Positions 22,027-33,682 of a stretch of 64,000 nt of DNA are shown here, in pieces. The notes beneath the pieces were generated by a model, which made no database searches, had not been told where the DNA came from, and saw nothing but the letters and a program-made list of their open reading frames with translations. The DNA comes from Rhynchopus euleeides (lineage: Eukaryota; Euglenozoa; Diplonemea; Diplonemida; Diplonemidae): contig OY723238.1 of NCBI GenBank assembly GCA_963210315.1, forward strand, positions 2,666,001-2,730,000. The letters run 5' to 3'. How positions within the stretch are numbered: position 1 is the stretch's first letter; the number at the start of each line of letters is the position of its first letter. A program made the translations under genes and the position numbers.

Positions 22027-22203
22027 AAGCACATGCATGATGCGTAAAAGTGTAGGAGTGCTTCCGACGACCTGCTTCTTTTCAGTGTGTCTTGCTATTT
22101 CGTGTTCACATGTGCTCCACACCCACATCAAAGCAGCAGGCTAGGGTGGTGGAAGCGTCAACGCATCATTAAGGAAGAAGGAAGCACGGTCGCTACGCTT
22201 TTA
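22027..22203 (+). repeat. Dispersed repeat with TGATGCGT/ACGCATCA arms (copy 1)
   Basis: It aligns with 32931-33110 along its length, and partly with 63597-63725 and (reverse) 3821-3870. TGATGCGT at 22038-22045 can pair with ACGCATCA at 22161-22168, and GCTTCC at 22060-22065 with GGAAGC at 22151-22156, so a transcript would fold into a long hairpin. Similarity continues past the arm (AAGGAAGAAGGAAGCACGG), so the arms are not the element ends. Confidence 0.6.
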
Positions 22204-23448
22204 TACTCCCCCTCCTCCAGGGATAGTGGGTGACTTTCCAAATTCTGCAAAAAAGCCGGTTTTTGCCGGTTTTCCCGTTTTTCGTTTTTTGGTAAAACAC
22301 ACCCCGTGTGGTAGAGAAAATACGGCAAGAGTCTCGGTGGGTCGGAAGAGCAGATGGTTCCCGCAACAGCTCCCGGGGAGCGGCGGGTATTTCGCATAGG
22401 ATGCCGGATGTGTGAACACGTTTGTGCGGTTTGCCCTGTGTTGTGTGAACATATGTGTATGTGTGTGTGTATGCTCCACCCAACCCGACACATTTTCTGT
22501 ACTTCAGACAGGTAAGGTCACTCGACACGCGGGGGGGGGGTTTTTTGTGTGTGTTTTTTCTGCCAGCCGACATCACTAGCGCCAGCGAGAAAAAAAAACG
22601 CGTGACGAGTGACGGGTTGAGGTGGAAGCGATCAATGCAAAAATCATCTGAAAGGAAGACTCGAGAGACTGCTGCTGTATTTTGGCGCCGTTTTGGCGTT
22701 TCCTGTACATGTATGGGGTGAGCGGGGCACCTGCCCGCATCCCGACTTAGGTTACTTCATAAAGCCGACGGACACCTCACGCAGCACCCCACATACACCC
22801 TGTTGGAGAGGTGTCCTTTGCTACAACACCATCCGACCGTGCCTCCAGCCATGGATCTGTCTCAGGAACTAGGGCAACGTCAGGAGTGCCAGAAGGTGCA
22901 CGCCAAGCCCTTGAGAGACCACTGCTGGACAGGGGGGCTGAAGGGGAATCCCCGGACTTCGTGCTCAACAGCGCCGGGCGAGGCAATGTCGATCGCCAGT
23001 GGACAATGAGGAAGTCGTACAGACTTGTGTGCAGGGGTGGGGTAGTCTGCACGTACTCCGTCTTCACTCACGACCATGTCGTACTCCTGGTGTTGTGCCG
23101 TTTCCCACTTGCCATGGTGCACCAACGGTACATATGTCCACTCGACAGGCACACAGCACAGCGGGGGGTCTGGGGGGCGGAGCCCCCCAGCCGCCGGAGG
23201 CCACGGTAGCGAACATCTGGCCTTCTCCTTCGCGTTATTGGACTCTTTGGGTCAATCGCGGTTCGTAGTGGGGCCATTATTGGTGTCCAGGTGACCTGTG
23301 TACCCTCTAAGCAGGGTGGGCATAGTCGGGAAAATATAGCTGGAGTCGTGCAGGATCATTCGTGAAGAAATACGAAAGGTAAACGAGAAAAAGTTTTTCG
23401 TTGATCGCACGACACACACAGAAAATTTTGCCTGCGGAAGTGTTGGTG

Positions 23449-23545
23449 TGTGATTGGCAGGCGCATAAGACTGTGTGACGGCAAGCACCTAGCACTTCCC
23501 CTATCGCTGCATTTCCGCCTGACAAGTACCTTGTTGGGAGAAAAA
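23449..23545 (-). repeat. CCCAACAAGG repeat, reverse copy
   Basis: On the minus strand it reads TCTCCCAACAAGGTACTTGT, GGCGGAAA, GGGAAGTGCT, TTGCCGTCACACAGTC and CCTGCCAATCACAC, the same block order as 8066-8160. It is followed on the plus strand by an imperfect palindrome AAAAACCGGTTTTGC...CCGGTTTTT at about 23573-23600. Confidence 0.55.
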
Positions 23546-24011
23546 AGTGGGATTTTCCCGAATTTTTTTTTTGAAAAACCGGTTTTGCAAACCGGTTTTT
23601 CATTAGCACCCACTGTCCCTGCCCTCCTCCTCCTCGTTTACCCTCGCTCCCATCACGGCCGCCCATACCCACTCCGAGCACCGCGCACCGTGCCATAAGC
23701 TTGGTGGATACGGCAGGCTGGCTGGCATGGGACAGCAAAACAACGAAGCGCCCAAACGAACTGAAATAAAGGGCATGGCAATGAGTGGGACGGGTGAAGG
23801 GGAGAGGGAATGTGGGGGTTGGGGGAAGGGGGCACGGATGGCGTGCGTTTTTTTAAAGCAAATCGCCGCGCCATCCGCTGAGGGACAGACTCGGAGGGTA
23901 TAAAGGAACCAAATAACCCAAAACCAAACTGAAGAGAGGGAGGGAGAGGGGTGTATTGGTGGAGGGAAGTGGGGGCATTGGCAAAATATCAAGAGAAGAG
24001 GAACGGGGCTG

Positions 24012-24190
24012 GCAACCTCTTCTGCTTGTGTGCTTGCGGTGCACTGCCTTGCTCGTTGCCTCCCAGCACAGCACCTCCTGACCCTGCTGGTTGGAGGCAG
24101 CGTGCACTGCATCTGAGGTGCGACTGCTCAGGATGACACAGTGCTTCCAGACTGCCTCTGCCCCCACCCTCCCAAGCCCCTCAACAGCTC
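24012..24190 (+). repeat. Orphan copy of the UBL-WD40 3' flank
   Basis: This matches the 3' flanks at 41772-41945, 45274-45430, 45819-45985 and 48122-48280 almost base for base, from GCAACCTCTTCTGCTTGTGT through GGATGACACAGTGCTTCCAG to the C-rich tail. No WD40 coding sequence precedes it. It is probably left from a lost or moved family member. Confidence 0.75.
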
Positions 24191-24578
24191 TCAACTGGGC
24201 CTGCTGCGCACGTGGCGAGTTACTCACAACAGCATACTGCAAAAGGGGCCACTTCCGGCTCGAAGGCTCGAAGGATGCCCCTGGTGCACCTGAGTTCGAC
24301 TGCCGGATTTGGTGTGCGGCCATGGCTATCTCCTGTGCTTGACTGCCGTACGCACACGCTGCGCAGACCCCCGAAAATCGGCAGTCTGACCCCGCTCGCA
24401 CGGGTCAGACCCGAGCGGGGGTCCCCACCCCCGATTTAACTTCCCCTCAAAAAGGTGTAGTCTGACGTGCGGGAGACCACCGTGTGTTGTGCGTGCTCTG
24501 TGACAGCAACCCCTCCATCCTCCCTCCATGCAACGCCCTCCGTTCGTCCAGATCCCCCCCCCCCTTCCACTCAGAACA

Positions 24579-25283
24579 ATGCGTGTCGTGTCGCTTCTTC
24601 TCGCGGTGGCGGTGCTGGTCGGCAGCAGTGCGGCGCAGCCTAAGGTGAATGTCACATTCTACGGCGAGAGCCTCTGCCCCTTCTGCAAGCAGGCCATGGG
24701 AGGCCCTGCCAACGAGACGCTGACTGCTGAGGGCGTGCTGGACATCATGGACTTCGACTACGTGCCGTGGGGCAACGCTTTTTACATCACCGAGGCGTGC
24801 GGAGGTGTGTCTGCGAAGTACGATGCGAACATTCGGAAGTGCTGGGACTCTTCGTGCGGCGCAGTGTCACCCCCCGCAGACTGCTTCAAGGGTGAGATCG
24901 TGTGCCAGCACGGCAGCACAGAGTGCACCGACAACATCATCCAGCTGTGCGCGAAGAACGCATCCACTGGCCCTGCGCAGTACATGCCTTTCATGCACTG
25001 CATGGAGTACCTGGGGAAGCCGGTTGCCAGCTGCGCCTCCCTGTTCGGCATCGACTACAGCAAGGTGCAGGCATGCACCAGCGGGACGCAGGCCACGCTG
25101 CTCCTGCAGGCTGCGGCCCGCACGACGGCCCTCATCCCTGGGGGTCACCCGGGTGTGCCGTACATCACCGTGAACGGCAACGAGGTGTCCAACACCAACT
25201 ACCTTCTGAAGATTGTCTGCGCTGCCTACACTGGTCCCAAGCCTGCTGGCTGCACCTCTGTTCTTACGGCACGCCGCCTGTGA
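24579..25283 (+). CDS. GILT-like thiol reductase
   Basis: A 234-residue secreted or lysosomal protein of the gamma-interferon-inducible lysosomal thiol reductase family, which reduces disulfides in endosomal or lysosomal proteins. Residues 1-19 are a signal peptide (LLLAVAVLVGSSAA). The active-site CPFC is at residues 33-36 in VTFYGESLCPFCKQ. The family signature CQHG-x-x-EC is present as CQHGSTEC, followed by further conserved Cys residues. The length is close to the family norm. The ATG at 24579 was chosen over an upstream in-frame ATG (24528) because it begins the signal peptide directly. It lies 4 nt after a pyrimidine tract ending TTCCACTCAG, a likely splice-acceptor-type sequence. Intronless. 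Confidence 0.88.
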   Translation: MRVVSLLLAVAVLVGSSAAQPKVNVTFYGESLCPFCKQAMGGPANETLTAEGVLDIMDFDYVPWGNAFYITEACGGVSAKYDANIRKCWDSSCGAVSPPADCFKGEIVCQHGSTECTDNIIQLCAKNASTGPAQYMPFMHCMEYLGKPVASCASLFGIDYSKVQACTSGTQATLLLQAAARTTALIPGGHPGVPYITVNGNEVSNTNYLLKIVCAAYTGPKPAGCTSVLTARRL

Positions 25284-26202
25284 GCTGCACATCTGATGTG
25301 TTGACGCTGCTGCACCGTGCCCCCTCGCTGTGTGCCGCAAGCACCGCCCCCCGCATCCGTGACACATGCGTGTGTGGGGCGGCGCTGCGCCAACAGCAGG
25401 GATACGGCACACTGTGCGGCGCACACCTTCCTTTTGATTCCCTCTGTTAGGTAACAGCTCCACAGCCTGCCGCCCGGCGTGCGCTGCTCCGATCACAGGG
25501 CTCGGCAGAGCAACTGGCGGGGCAAGCGCACAGCACAGGCGGGTATGCATTCTTTTCGTTGTGTCTCAGCGTGTTGCGGTGGTTGCTCTTGGTGGTGCCG
25601 GCAAGTCGGGCGGCGCTTCCAAAAGTCTTGGCTTTCTTGTCTTGCTGTTTTGTTGTTTCTTTCATTCCTTTTGCCTCTGACGCATCTCTCGTGTGTTCGC
25701 CTACAAACCCAGTCCTGGTGTGGATGTGGGGGATGGTGCTTCCAGCGCTTTGTCTAGCTATCTAGTATCTCGTTCGCATTCGTGTGGGTGTTGTTTTACC
25801 CTGCCTTCACCCCTCAGTATGTCAGCTTTTGCACTGGACGGTGCCTACTACAAACAACGGAACACAGTTGAGCTGCCACACCCCGTCTGCCCAAGCTTGC
25901 TGGCATACTTTGTCGGGCCTTGTCATTACCTCTCCGCCCGGCTGAATGTCGCGCAACACAACACAACACAACACAACACAACACAACACAACACAGCATC
26001 AACATCAACATCATCGCACCACCCACAACAGGTGATCCCCCCCCCCCCCCCCCCTCCCAGCTCCCTGGGTTCCAACCCCTGCAAACTCGGGGAGGGGGCG
26101 GAGTGGAGCAGCGGGCACCGGGCCGCGGGTGGAGGGCACCCGACCGGAAGGGCGCGAATCACCCCACCCCACCCACCCCTCCCTACCCCATAAACACCAG
26201 CC
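25284..26202. other. Intergenic with AACAC microsatellite
   Basis: No gene seen. A pentanucleotide (AACAC)8 tract lies at about 25955-25995, followed by a C-run at 26038-26054. The stretch just before 26203 is a CACCCC-rich tract ending AACACCAG, two bases before the next ATG. Confidence 0.6.
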
Positions 26203-26940
26203 ATGCCTGTGGCTGCGCGCCTGCTATGCGTTGGGATGGGCCTCCTGATGCTGTGCGGGGCAGGCATCGTCGTCATCGGCGCATTCCAGATCCACAGCGC
26301 AGACCGTGATGACCATGCCGACGTCGTACGGGACGAATGCCTGGTGATGGGCTACGAGGCTGCATCATGCAGCTTCCCCTGCAACTGCAGATCGGAGGGC
26401 GGGCACCAGGTCTGCGACACCTGTTTCGGAACAGAGTATCACTACGACGTCAACACAGGCATGTGCGGGGGCCTCTACGACGTGGGGCACCTTGCCTGCG
26501 GCAACGAGGGGCCTGAGTTTCAGGTTGGGGAAAACCACTCATGCTTTATCCGGGACAACTGCACCGAGGTTGAGTTCGCACCGCCCGACGGCGACCGTTC
26601 TAAAGGCATCACCCTCGTGGTGTTGGGGGGCGTGCTGGCCCTTCCCTGCCTCTGCTGCCTGGTAGGCTGCATCTGCTACGCAGGCCTGGTGTGCGCCATG
26701 GCGGCGCCTCGCTACTCCTTCGACCCCCTGCGCTGCTGCCGCGGCGGCGGCAGCAGCGACTCCCTCGGCGAGTCCCGCAGCAGCCGCAGCAGGAGCTCCC
26801 CGCGCGTGTCACCGGATGCACCGTCGCTGAAGCAGTCCCCCGACCTGCCGCCTCGGATGCCCTCCTATGGCACGTCGGGCGATGTGTTCCCCCACAAGCC
26901 ATCGCCGCAGCATGCCTATGTCACGATCAGCGCGTCGTAG
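26203..26940 (+). CDS. Two-pass membrane protein with Cys-rich ectodomain
   Basis: A 245-residue protein. Residues 5-28 are a hydrophobic segment (signal anchor or signal peptide). Residues 30-128 are an ectodomain with about ten Cys, including CSFPCNC, CDTC and CFIRDNC, and two N-glycosylation sequons (NHS and NCT). Residues 135-166 form a Cys-containing membrane segment (GGVLALPCLCCLVGCICYAG). The remaining 80 residues are a cytoplasmic tail rich in Ser, Arg and Pro (SRSSRSRSSPR). I do not recognise a family. Topology suggests a surface or endomembrane protein whose tail could be phosphorylated. The start is supported by the hydrophobic N-terminus directly after the ATG and by the AG-ending tract upstream. 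Confidence 0.7.
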   Translation: MPVAARLLCVGMGLLMLCGAGIVVIGAFQIHSADRDDHADVVRDECLVMGYEAASCSFPCNCRSEGGHQVCDTCFGTEYHYDVNTGMCGGLYDVGHLACGNEGPEFQVGENHSCFIRDNCTEVEFAPPDGDRSKGITLVVLGGVLALPCLCCLVGCICYAGLVCAMAAPRYSFDPLRCCRGGGSSDSLGESRSSRSRSSPRVSPDAPSLKQSPDLPPRMPSYGTSGDVFPHKPSPQHAYVTISAS

Positions 26941-29900
26941 GGCGGAGCAGGACGGAGGGCGAAGAGGCAGGTAGGTGCCCACCTCCAATGTCACGGCGCA
27001 CTGGTCGACGAGATGACCAGTTATCTAACGACGATTGGACTAACGAGCGATAGACCGAACGAGCGGCCACAAGGGATTGCTCTTTGATTTCGAGCGATCA
27101 CTCGTCAGAGAACTAGTTAGATACGAACGAGTTACCCCACTCGTCAAACTAGAAACTAGGGGCGCCGTGAAGGAGGAGGAAAGGGGGGGCGGGGCGGTGT
27201 GGATGACTTCTTGGGGATACGCAGCACAATCATGTCGTGGTGCTACGCACATGCAGGGGGGGGAGGTAGGGTGTGGGTGATGGGTGGTGGGTTTCCCTGC
27301 AATCTTTCCGTCCTCCCCCCTCCCCCCCCACACCCCACACACCCCGGTTCCACCGCACAAATCTAAACGTTTGACAGCTGCCTCGCAATGGGTGTGTGTG
27401 TGTGTGTGTGACAGTGGGATTACAATGCAAGAGCAGGGCGCAGGCAGTGCCCTGCCCCTCGTGTGTTGTGCCGACTGCTTATTTATGTTGGAGCCCTTTG
27501 CTCAGAAGTGCACGGAGGGGAGGGCAAGGGGAGACGTTCTCCTAAACAGTCCCTGCGAGGCAGTGGTGTGATGTGATGTGTTGGCGTTATCCCCTGCATA
27601 ATTAGCCTCTGCATAGCGCCCGGCGGGTTTATGTTGTTGTTTTGAACCACCAGCACCCATCACCAGTAACCGTGACGCAACGTCGCCTCCTTGCGAGGCA
27701 CCACATCCCTTTGTCTTTGAGCAAACCAGAAACACCCACCCCACCCCGTCACCCCAGCAGAGCAAGAACCCTGCTCTGGGGCGCGTGAGGGTGAGGAGTG
27801 GTGCCCTCGCCTCAGACAACGACGGCCCTATCTTCTTAACTTGTGGTGCCTCCACTGTGTCCGCCTGTGTCAGGGTGTCACCTTGTGTTGTGAGGGTGGT
27901 CGCTCTTCTTCACTTCACGGTCTTGTATGGAGGGGTGTGATGTCCATGGATGGGGAAGCACATACCGTTGTGCCCACCCCCGCACCCCGACAAAATGTGG
28001 GCCTAGAGTTCTAGTTTGAAGCAGCAGTTTTGGAGTCCCACAGTGCCCTCGTTCTCCAGTGCAGAAAAGTGAGGGCCCTCGCAACACTGGTGTCACGCGT
28101 GTGGCACGGTTAGGCGCGGACACAAGGCTCCAGTATATATAATCATTTCAGGCTTTCCCACCCATCCCAAAACGTGTCGGCTGAGTCGGGGCCGCGTCTG
28201 CCTGCAGGCCTGTAGATGCGCCGTTTCTGCCTCCCCCACGACGAGGGGTTGCCGGGAGCTCTCTCGCAGCTGGGACGACGTTGAGCCCTGCTCGCCGCTT
28301 TCCAAAAGAATCTCAAGTAAAACGCCTTCTAGCAACAATAATATTGTGAGTGCCACACTTCCTGCCCTCCCACAGGCTTTTTTTTTATATTTTGCGTTCT
28401 TTCCGAGTACGAATGGGGCCTGCTGGTGCAGGTTGTTCATACGGAACGATGCAGAGTCTTTTTAGTGCGAAGTTCTATAACTGTCCTGGCAACAAGCTCA
28501 AATGTATACGTGTGTGTGTGCAGCAGTGCAGGTGGCCTCAGAGTTCACTCAGTGCAACCTGCACGATGCTTGACGTGTGTGTGTATGGGGGTATGCGGGG
28601 GCACCTCTGGTGCCCTCAAGGAGGCCGGCGCCCTTGCCCCCGATGTCGGTGTGTGGGCCGACGTGCACAGCTGACAGGCCGAGCCACAGCGGGGCTCGGC
28701 CGCTCCTTGAATCCACGTGTTCTCTGTCAACCGGTTTCGGCAGATTGCCGACGGGGTGTCCGATCGATTGGCCATACCGCAGCATGGGGTCGGGCAGACC
28801 GCCCCCCTCACCTGTGTGCACTGCCCCAGCCCCCCCTGCGCCTTCCCCACCCCGCTTTGCAGAGAGCGGTTTTGAAGTAGTTTTTTTTGTGACAAACGCA
28901 CCGTGCTCACGGAAAGCGTTCAGATCGAAAAATGTTGCAGTGGGAGCAATGTTTTGTTCACCTACACTCCACGCCCCAACGTGCAGGTGACCAGAAGGTT
29001 GCACAAACAAAACAAAAGAAACCCGGCAATCCTTTTTTGCCACCAGCAGCCATTTGCAACGTGTGTGTTCATCAGGGTTCGCTTGGTGCGATCTGACGAA
29101 ACAAGCTTTAACGTGTCCGTGTTAGGGGGGGAGCAGGCGCGAGTCTGGGTCGGAATGGTTCCTCAGACGAGGGGCACAAGCCCGCAACCCGTGGCCCCTT
29201 CTTGGGAGCTGCAGTATGCTGCCACTTCGCGAACCTCCAACGCAAGAAAGAATATTGAACTCGAATTCTGGTTTATGACGCCCTCTGAATTAGGACGCCC
29301 CTTGTGCGTATCTGTTGTGGAGTGGTGATCGCATTGAAGAGCAGGTGCTCGGTGTTCCACACTCGATGACGTGTGTGTGTATGCCCGTCCGGCTGCTTGC
29401 ATGATCTCGACAACGAATGTCACCTCCAAACGTCGTACAGCCTCAGACACACGTTGGGAGAGCGTAATCCTCGTAATCGTTCATCGTTCAAACTACTCCC
29501 GCAGCTATGCTGCGTCCTCTGGTTAGGTTAGGTATCAGTTCTTCCCCAATTCCGAGGGAGCTGAGGAGGGCTGGCGCCATAGTCAGCATCGTGCAATGAG
29601 GCTCCTCCGAAAGAAGCGTCGCACACCGCATCGCACACCCCCCCACCCCCCCCACCATCTCCTGGCACTACTTTTGCAACAAGGACCCAACAGTGAGGCA
29701 TGCTCACTGGGTTCGCCATGGCGACAGCTTGCATGCAGTTGCCACAGGAGCTGGTTCGTTGCCATGGTGGGCTTCGGTGCTACACAACTCTACGAAGTCA
29801 ATTTGAAACGTTTCTACTTTTTGCTACTTTCGTATCCGCTAAGTTGAATATGCGTGCGTACGGCTTCTCAGGCCCAGATGTTCGGGCACCCTCCATTGCG

Positions 29901-30033
29901 GCGTCCTGATGGATTTTACTTCTTTCTATTCACACCAAACTATATCAACAAATTTTTCATGTCCTGAGGGTCTTATCTTGGACGCGTGGAGGGGGGTGGG
30001 GTGGTGAGTTTGCTGTCTCACACTGTATATGAC

Positions 30034-31213
30034 CTCGTCCTAAAAACCCCCCCCCCCCCACTTTGCCCTTTTTCAGGTTTTTTCAGGTTTTTGGGGGATT
30101 TTCGAATTTTTCATTTGTTACACGACGCCCATGGACCAAAAACAGGTCCTGGGGCACATGCGCACTATAAAAATAGCCCTTCTGGGCCAAAAATATGGCC
30201 CCGAAGGCCCCGAAGATCATGACAGAGTCTCTCCAGAGGCTTGCCCACAAAAGGAGCTTTATGACCGGAAGTGGGGTGATGCAGGTCACGACATCATCAA
30301 GACCACAAGAGATGCCCGCGTCTTTGGTGGAAGCACAGAAGGAAGTGCTGATCTTGTTGCAACTGCTCTGGGAAAGGTGCCCTCCCTGGCACCTCTCACG
30401 CCGCCCTTGTTGCAAGTGTCAATGAGGACATACGGACACACGCCGAAGCGTGATTCACCCACTTCGGGAAGACAACTTTTCCTAGACAGATATGAAACAC
30501 AGGGTTCGTCTGCGGCGATGATCTGTTCCGGCAAAGGGGAAGGAATCCCGAGCATGTTGATCATGCGGACAATATCTCTGAAGCAGGCACTCACACTTTC
30601 TGGGTGTGCGTGTTGCGGGACGTGTGGATAGCTGTCCAATCTGAGAGAAGACAAGGGCCTTGCGGAGGCCCTTGTCCCTTCCACCTCGCACAAGGAAGGG
30701 CGGGTTTGGTGGGACAAGCGGAGCAATGCCCCAGCAGCATCTTTGGTCCTGTGCTGCAGGCCTCCCGGACGCAACCTCCCTCGCCGCCCAGCACGTGACG
30801 TGCAAGCTTGCGTATGTGCTTCAGGGGCGCAGCCGCCGTGCCTCACAATCGACAGCCTGCAGCAACCCTGTCACCCTCCGCGCAGATATGGCTCCTGGAA
30901 ACCCGCAGGATCAGAGTGCTAACCCAATGTACCGAACATTACCCCATGTAGACCTCAGAGAAGCGGATGAGCCGCTGTCACGGATAAATATCACGATAAA
31001 GCGAAGGGCCGAGGAACGGGAGAAAATCCCCCAATCACAGCAAAAAAGTGCGAGAAAACGGTCGAAGCACCCCCAGAACACACCCCCCAAACCCCTCACG
31101 GATGTGTTTGTGGGTCTGTGACGGGTGCATGGGGTCTGTTAGGCAATTTATCTGACAAAAACCTGAAAACCCCCCGAAAAAGGGCAAAGTGGGGGGGGGG
31201 GTTTTAGGACGAG
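30034..31213. mobile_element. 1,180-bp element with about 46-bp terminal inverted repeats
   Basis: The left end reads CTCGTCCTAAAA, a C-run, then ACTTTGCCCTTTTTC. The right end is its inverse: GAAAAAGGGCAAAGT, a G-run, then TTTTAGGACGAG. Beyond this both ends carry CAGGTTTTTG-type sequence. I see no clear target duplication. The interior has broken protein-like frames, for example 30195-30425 and about 30888-31121; the latter is a basic, Gln/Lys-rich stretch ending PLTDVFVGL. It may be a degraded DNA transposon whose ORF is no longer intact. Confidence 0.6.
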
Positions 31214-32312
31214 CCCATATGTATCAGCAAATTCGGGCCAAAAACAATGGCTTCTAGTTCTACTCTTCCCTCACACCCACCGCTGTCCTGTTGTCGTGCT
31301 AACAATTCAGCTGCCACACTGCCACAGCTTGCGCAGACCGAGGAGTATCCTCTGCTCTCTTTTGCCTTTCAGCAGCCTGTCAGTGTGGCACCTATGTTGG
31401 GGCCACAGAGGCTCGTGATGTTGCCTCAGGGCGGGGTCCTGGTATGTCGTGTCTGTTTTGTTCTGTTCTTGTATGGAGGGGGTGTGTCTGTTTTGTGTGA
31501 ATGCCCCTGCGTGGGCCCAGTTGGGTTTCTGGATTCACTTTTGGCTCAACTTTCCACATGTCTGCATATGTCCTTCGTCTCTCCCTTTCCCCCACGGGCC
31601 TGCCTCCAACAGGAGTCTGCGTCTTTCCTGCCTCTCCGCTGTGACGGCAATGGCCCTTTTCTGGTGTGGCTGAAACCAGCACAATCATGTCGTGTTCCAC
31701 GGGCCTCCTGCCGTCTGACCTGATGTCGGCCACAGAACGGCGAATGTGCCTCGTATGTCTGGTGTGGCGTGTTGTGTGATAAAAGAAATATGCAGGTGTC
31801 CCGACCCCCTGCACCACATTTAAAAGTGTCGCTGTGAACCTTTCTCGCTTGGGTTTGGGGTAATGTGGTCCAAGGGGGGGGTTTCGCTCCCAGTCTCACA
31901 GCTCGTCACAGCTCGTCAGCCAGTGAGGGGAAGTGGGATGTCGCTCGCTCTTTTGTCACATCTGGTAGCGAGGGTCCCCTTTAGTTTATGCGTTGAAAGC
32001 TTCATCACACACACACCCCCACCCCCCCACCCCTCCCCCCAACTAGGGTGAAGGCGAGGGGGGTGGGGGGGGGGGGGGGGCACATATGAGCCGCGGGGTG
32101 TGATGTTTCCTGGCATGCAACGCTTTTTCCTCCCACGGTGCGTGGTGTGTACGTTGTCGTTTAAATATATAACCTCCTGGGGGGTGGAGGGGACCGATGA
32201 AGCCACCTGATTTGGCCAACCCCTGGGTTCCTGGACCCCGCAAAGACCCGCCAAAAACCCCACCACAATGTGGTCAAATCAGGCGGTGTGGTTGCAAGGA
32301 GCGATAAGGGCG

Positions 32313-32690
32313 AGCCTTCGCTCTGTGCCAAACTGTGTCAGCTTGCCTCCTATTTGGTGTGTGGCGCCTCGCTTTGCTTCACTTCTGAGCGAAGCCCCGC
32401 CCCCCCCGAGGGGGAAAAGGGTCCTTCGGGGGTGGCCCTCCTTTCTCCGCAGCATAACCACGGACAGCGGAGCCTTCCGCCCCTTCCCTCTCTCTCTGCC
32501 CTTGTCCCCCATGTTTTTTTTTACGCACACTTGTGAGCAGAAAATGTCACTCCACCACAGCCAAACGTGCTCCGCACACCACTAGCCTCCCCCATCACAG
32601 GAGTTGAGGTTTTGTGTGTGGAAGCGTCAACGCATCACAAACAAAATACGAGTAAAGAGCGGCTGTACTGGAGTGACATTTTCCTGCGTG
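32313..32690. repeat. Two short inverted-end elements
   Basis: 32313-32403 begins GCCTTCGCTCTGTGCCAAAC and ends TTCTGAGCGAAGCCCC, the same ends and inner GTGCCAAACTGTGTCA motif as 55528-55616, 56997-57104 and 60701-60812. 32513-32690 aligns with 5868-6062 through CTTGTGAGC, CCACCACAGC, AAACGTGCTC and AAGCGTCAACGCA. Confidence 0.55.
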
Positions 32691-32930
32691 GTTCTAAGTT
32701 CCATTCCCCCGGCCCCATAACAAACTCCCTCTCTTCGACCTCGTAGGTCCCGCTGATTTGCTGTTTCCAGTTAGCCGCCGAGTTTTAATACACTCACCGG
32801 ATGAGGGTCCCCCCCCTAATTTTCCCCTAAAAAATTCGATGCACAAATGTGAGCATCTTCCTGAGGAGGAACCGGGGTGGTTCGCTGCTACCCGACTGGT
32901 GCAACGTCTCTCTGTGTGCCCCTTTTTTTG

Positions 32931-33110
32931 AGCACATTTATGATGCGTAAAAGTGTAGGAGCGCTTCCCACGGTCCTGTTCCTTTTCTGTGTGTCTATCG
33001 CGCTATCTCGTGTTCACATGTGCTCCACACCCACATCAAAGCATCAGCTAGGGTGGTGGAAGCGTCAACGCATTATTAAGGAAGAAGGAAGCACGGTTGC
33101 TACGCTTTTC
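32931..33110 (+). repeat. Dispersed repeat with TGATGCGT arms (copy 2)
   Basis: A copy of 22027-22203 with scattered substitutions. TGATGCGT lies at 32941-32948 and the partner arm (ACGCATTA, one change) at 33068-33075. The same GCTTCC/GGAAGC inner pairing is kept. Confidence 0.6.
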
Positions 33111-33682
33111 TTGCTGTAACTTTTGCTGCAACAGGGCACCTGTCAGTGTCGAAAAGACAATTATAACGTGTGGCGAATGAAGCAATGTGCGGGTCAGCCG
33201 GTTGCGTCAGCCGGTTGTCGACGGGGTTCGCAGAACCGCTGTGCTGCTGCCGTGCGAGATGTCTTCCACCCCTCAGGCAGTACGCCCACCAATGGGCGTG
33301 GGGAGGAGCGTTGTTGGCGGGGAGGGGGTCTCCTCTCGTGGGGAGGGTGGGGGTGGGGGGGGCGGGGGTTCAGGATCGGGGAGGTTGGTAGGATGGCGTT
33401 GGGTGGTGGGCATCCTGTACGTTTCCCCACAGCTGTCCGCTCACCCTGCTCCAGGGTGTGTGGCGGTCTGTTGTGGCCAAACGTCCATCCCTGCGACTGG
33501 CAGGCGAGGGTGCATCGCATGCAGGCCTTGCCGGCCTTCCGAAGTAGCACAGTGGCAATCGTGGCATCGAGGCGATTTGGAGGAAAGCTCAATGGTCCCG
33601 GCACTCTTCACCCTCCCTGCGCCACACACCTCGTCCAGCACACCCGCCACACCCTCACACCACAGATAGATCCGTCAGCCCA

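Larger units (their letters stand above)
21799..24578. other. Intergenic with dispersed repeats and an orphan UBL-WD40 3' flank
   Basis: 21799-21831 starts as the family 3' flank and then diverges. 22027-22203 is a dispersed repeat. 23168-23190 is a strong hairpin (CTGGGGGGC-GGA-GCCCCCCAG). 23449-23545 is a reverse copy of the CCCAACAAGG repeat. 24012-24190 is a nearly complete copy of the 3' flank of the UBL-WD40 genes without its gene. I see no convincing CDS. Confidence 0.55.
26941..33682. other. Long gene-poor intergenic region
   Basis: Nearly 7 kb without a convincing host gene. It contains a 1.2-kb element with inverted ends (30034-31213), a small repeat scrap near 28595-28640 that shares a GGGCACC..GGTGCCC hairpin with 36378-36393, inverted-end elements at 32313-32403 and 32513-32690, and a dispersed repeat at 32931-33110. 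Simple tracts include (TG)n at about 27391-27411 and C-runs near 32010-32040. Open frames are short and not domain-bearing. Confidence 0.6.

Noticed and set aside
22880..23152. Minus-strand frame that could be retroelement protein
   Set aside because: Looks protein-like in places, but I found no protease or reverse-transcriptase motif.
23168..23190. Bacterial-type intrinsic terminator
   Set aside because: The stem is strong but there is no T-run or nearby gene end, and the context is eukaryotic. Recorded only as a hairpin.
24120..24155. U6 snRNA-like string (AGGATGACACAGTGCTTCC)
   Set aside because: It is part of the UBL-WD40 3' flank repeated at many sites. The rest of a U6 gene is absent.
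29521..29535. TTAGGTTAGG telomere-like motif
   Set aside because: Only two units, no array.
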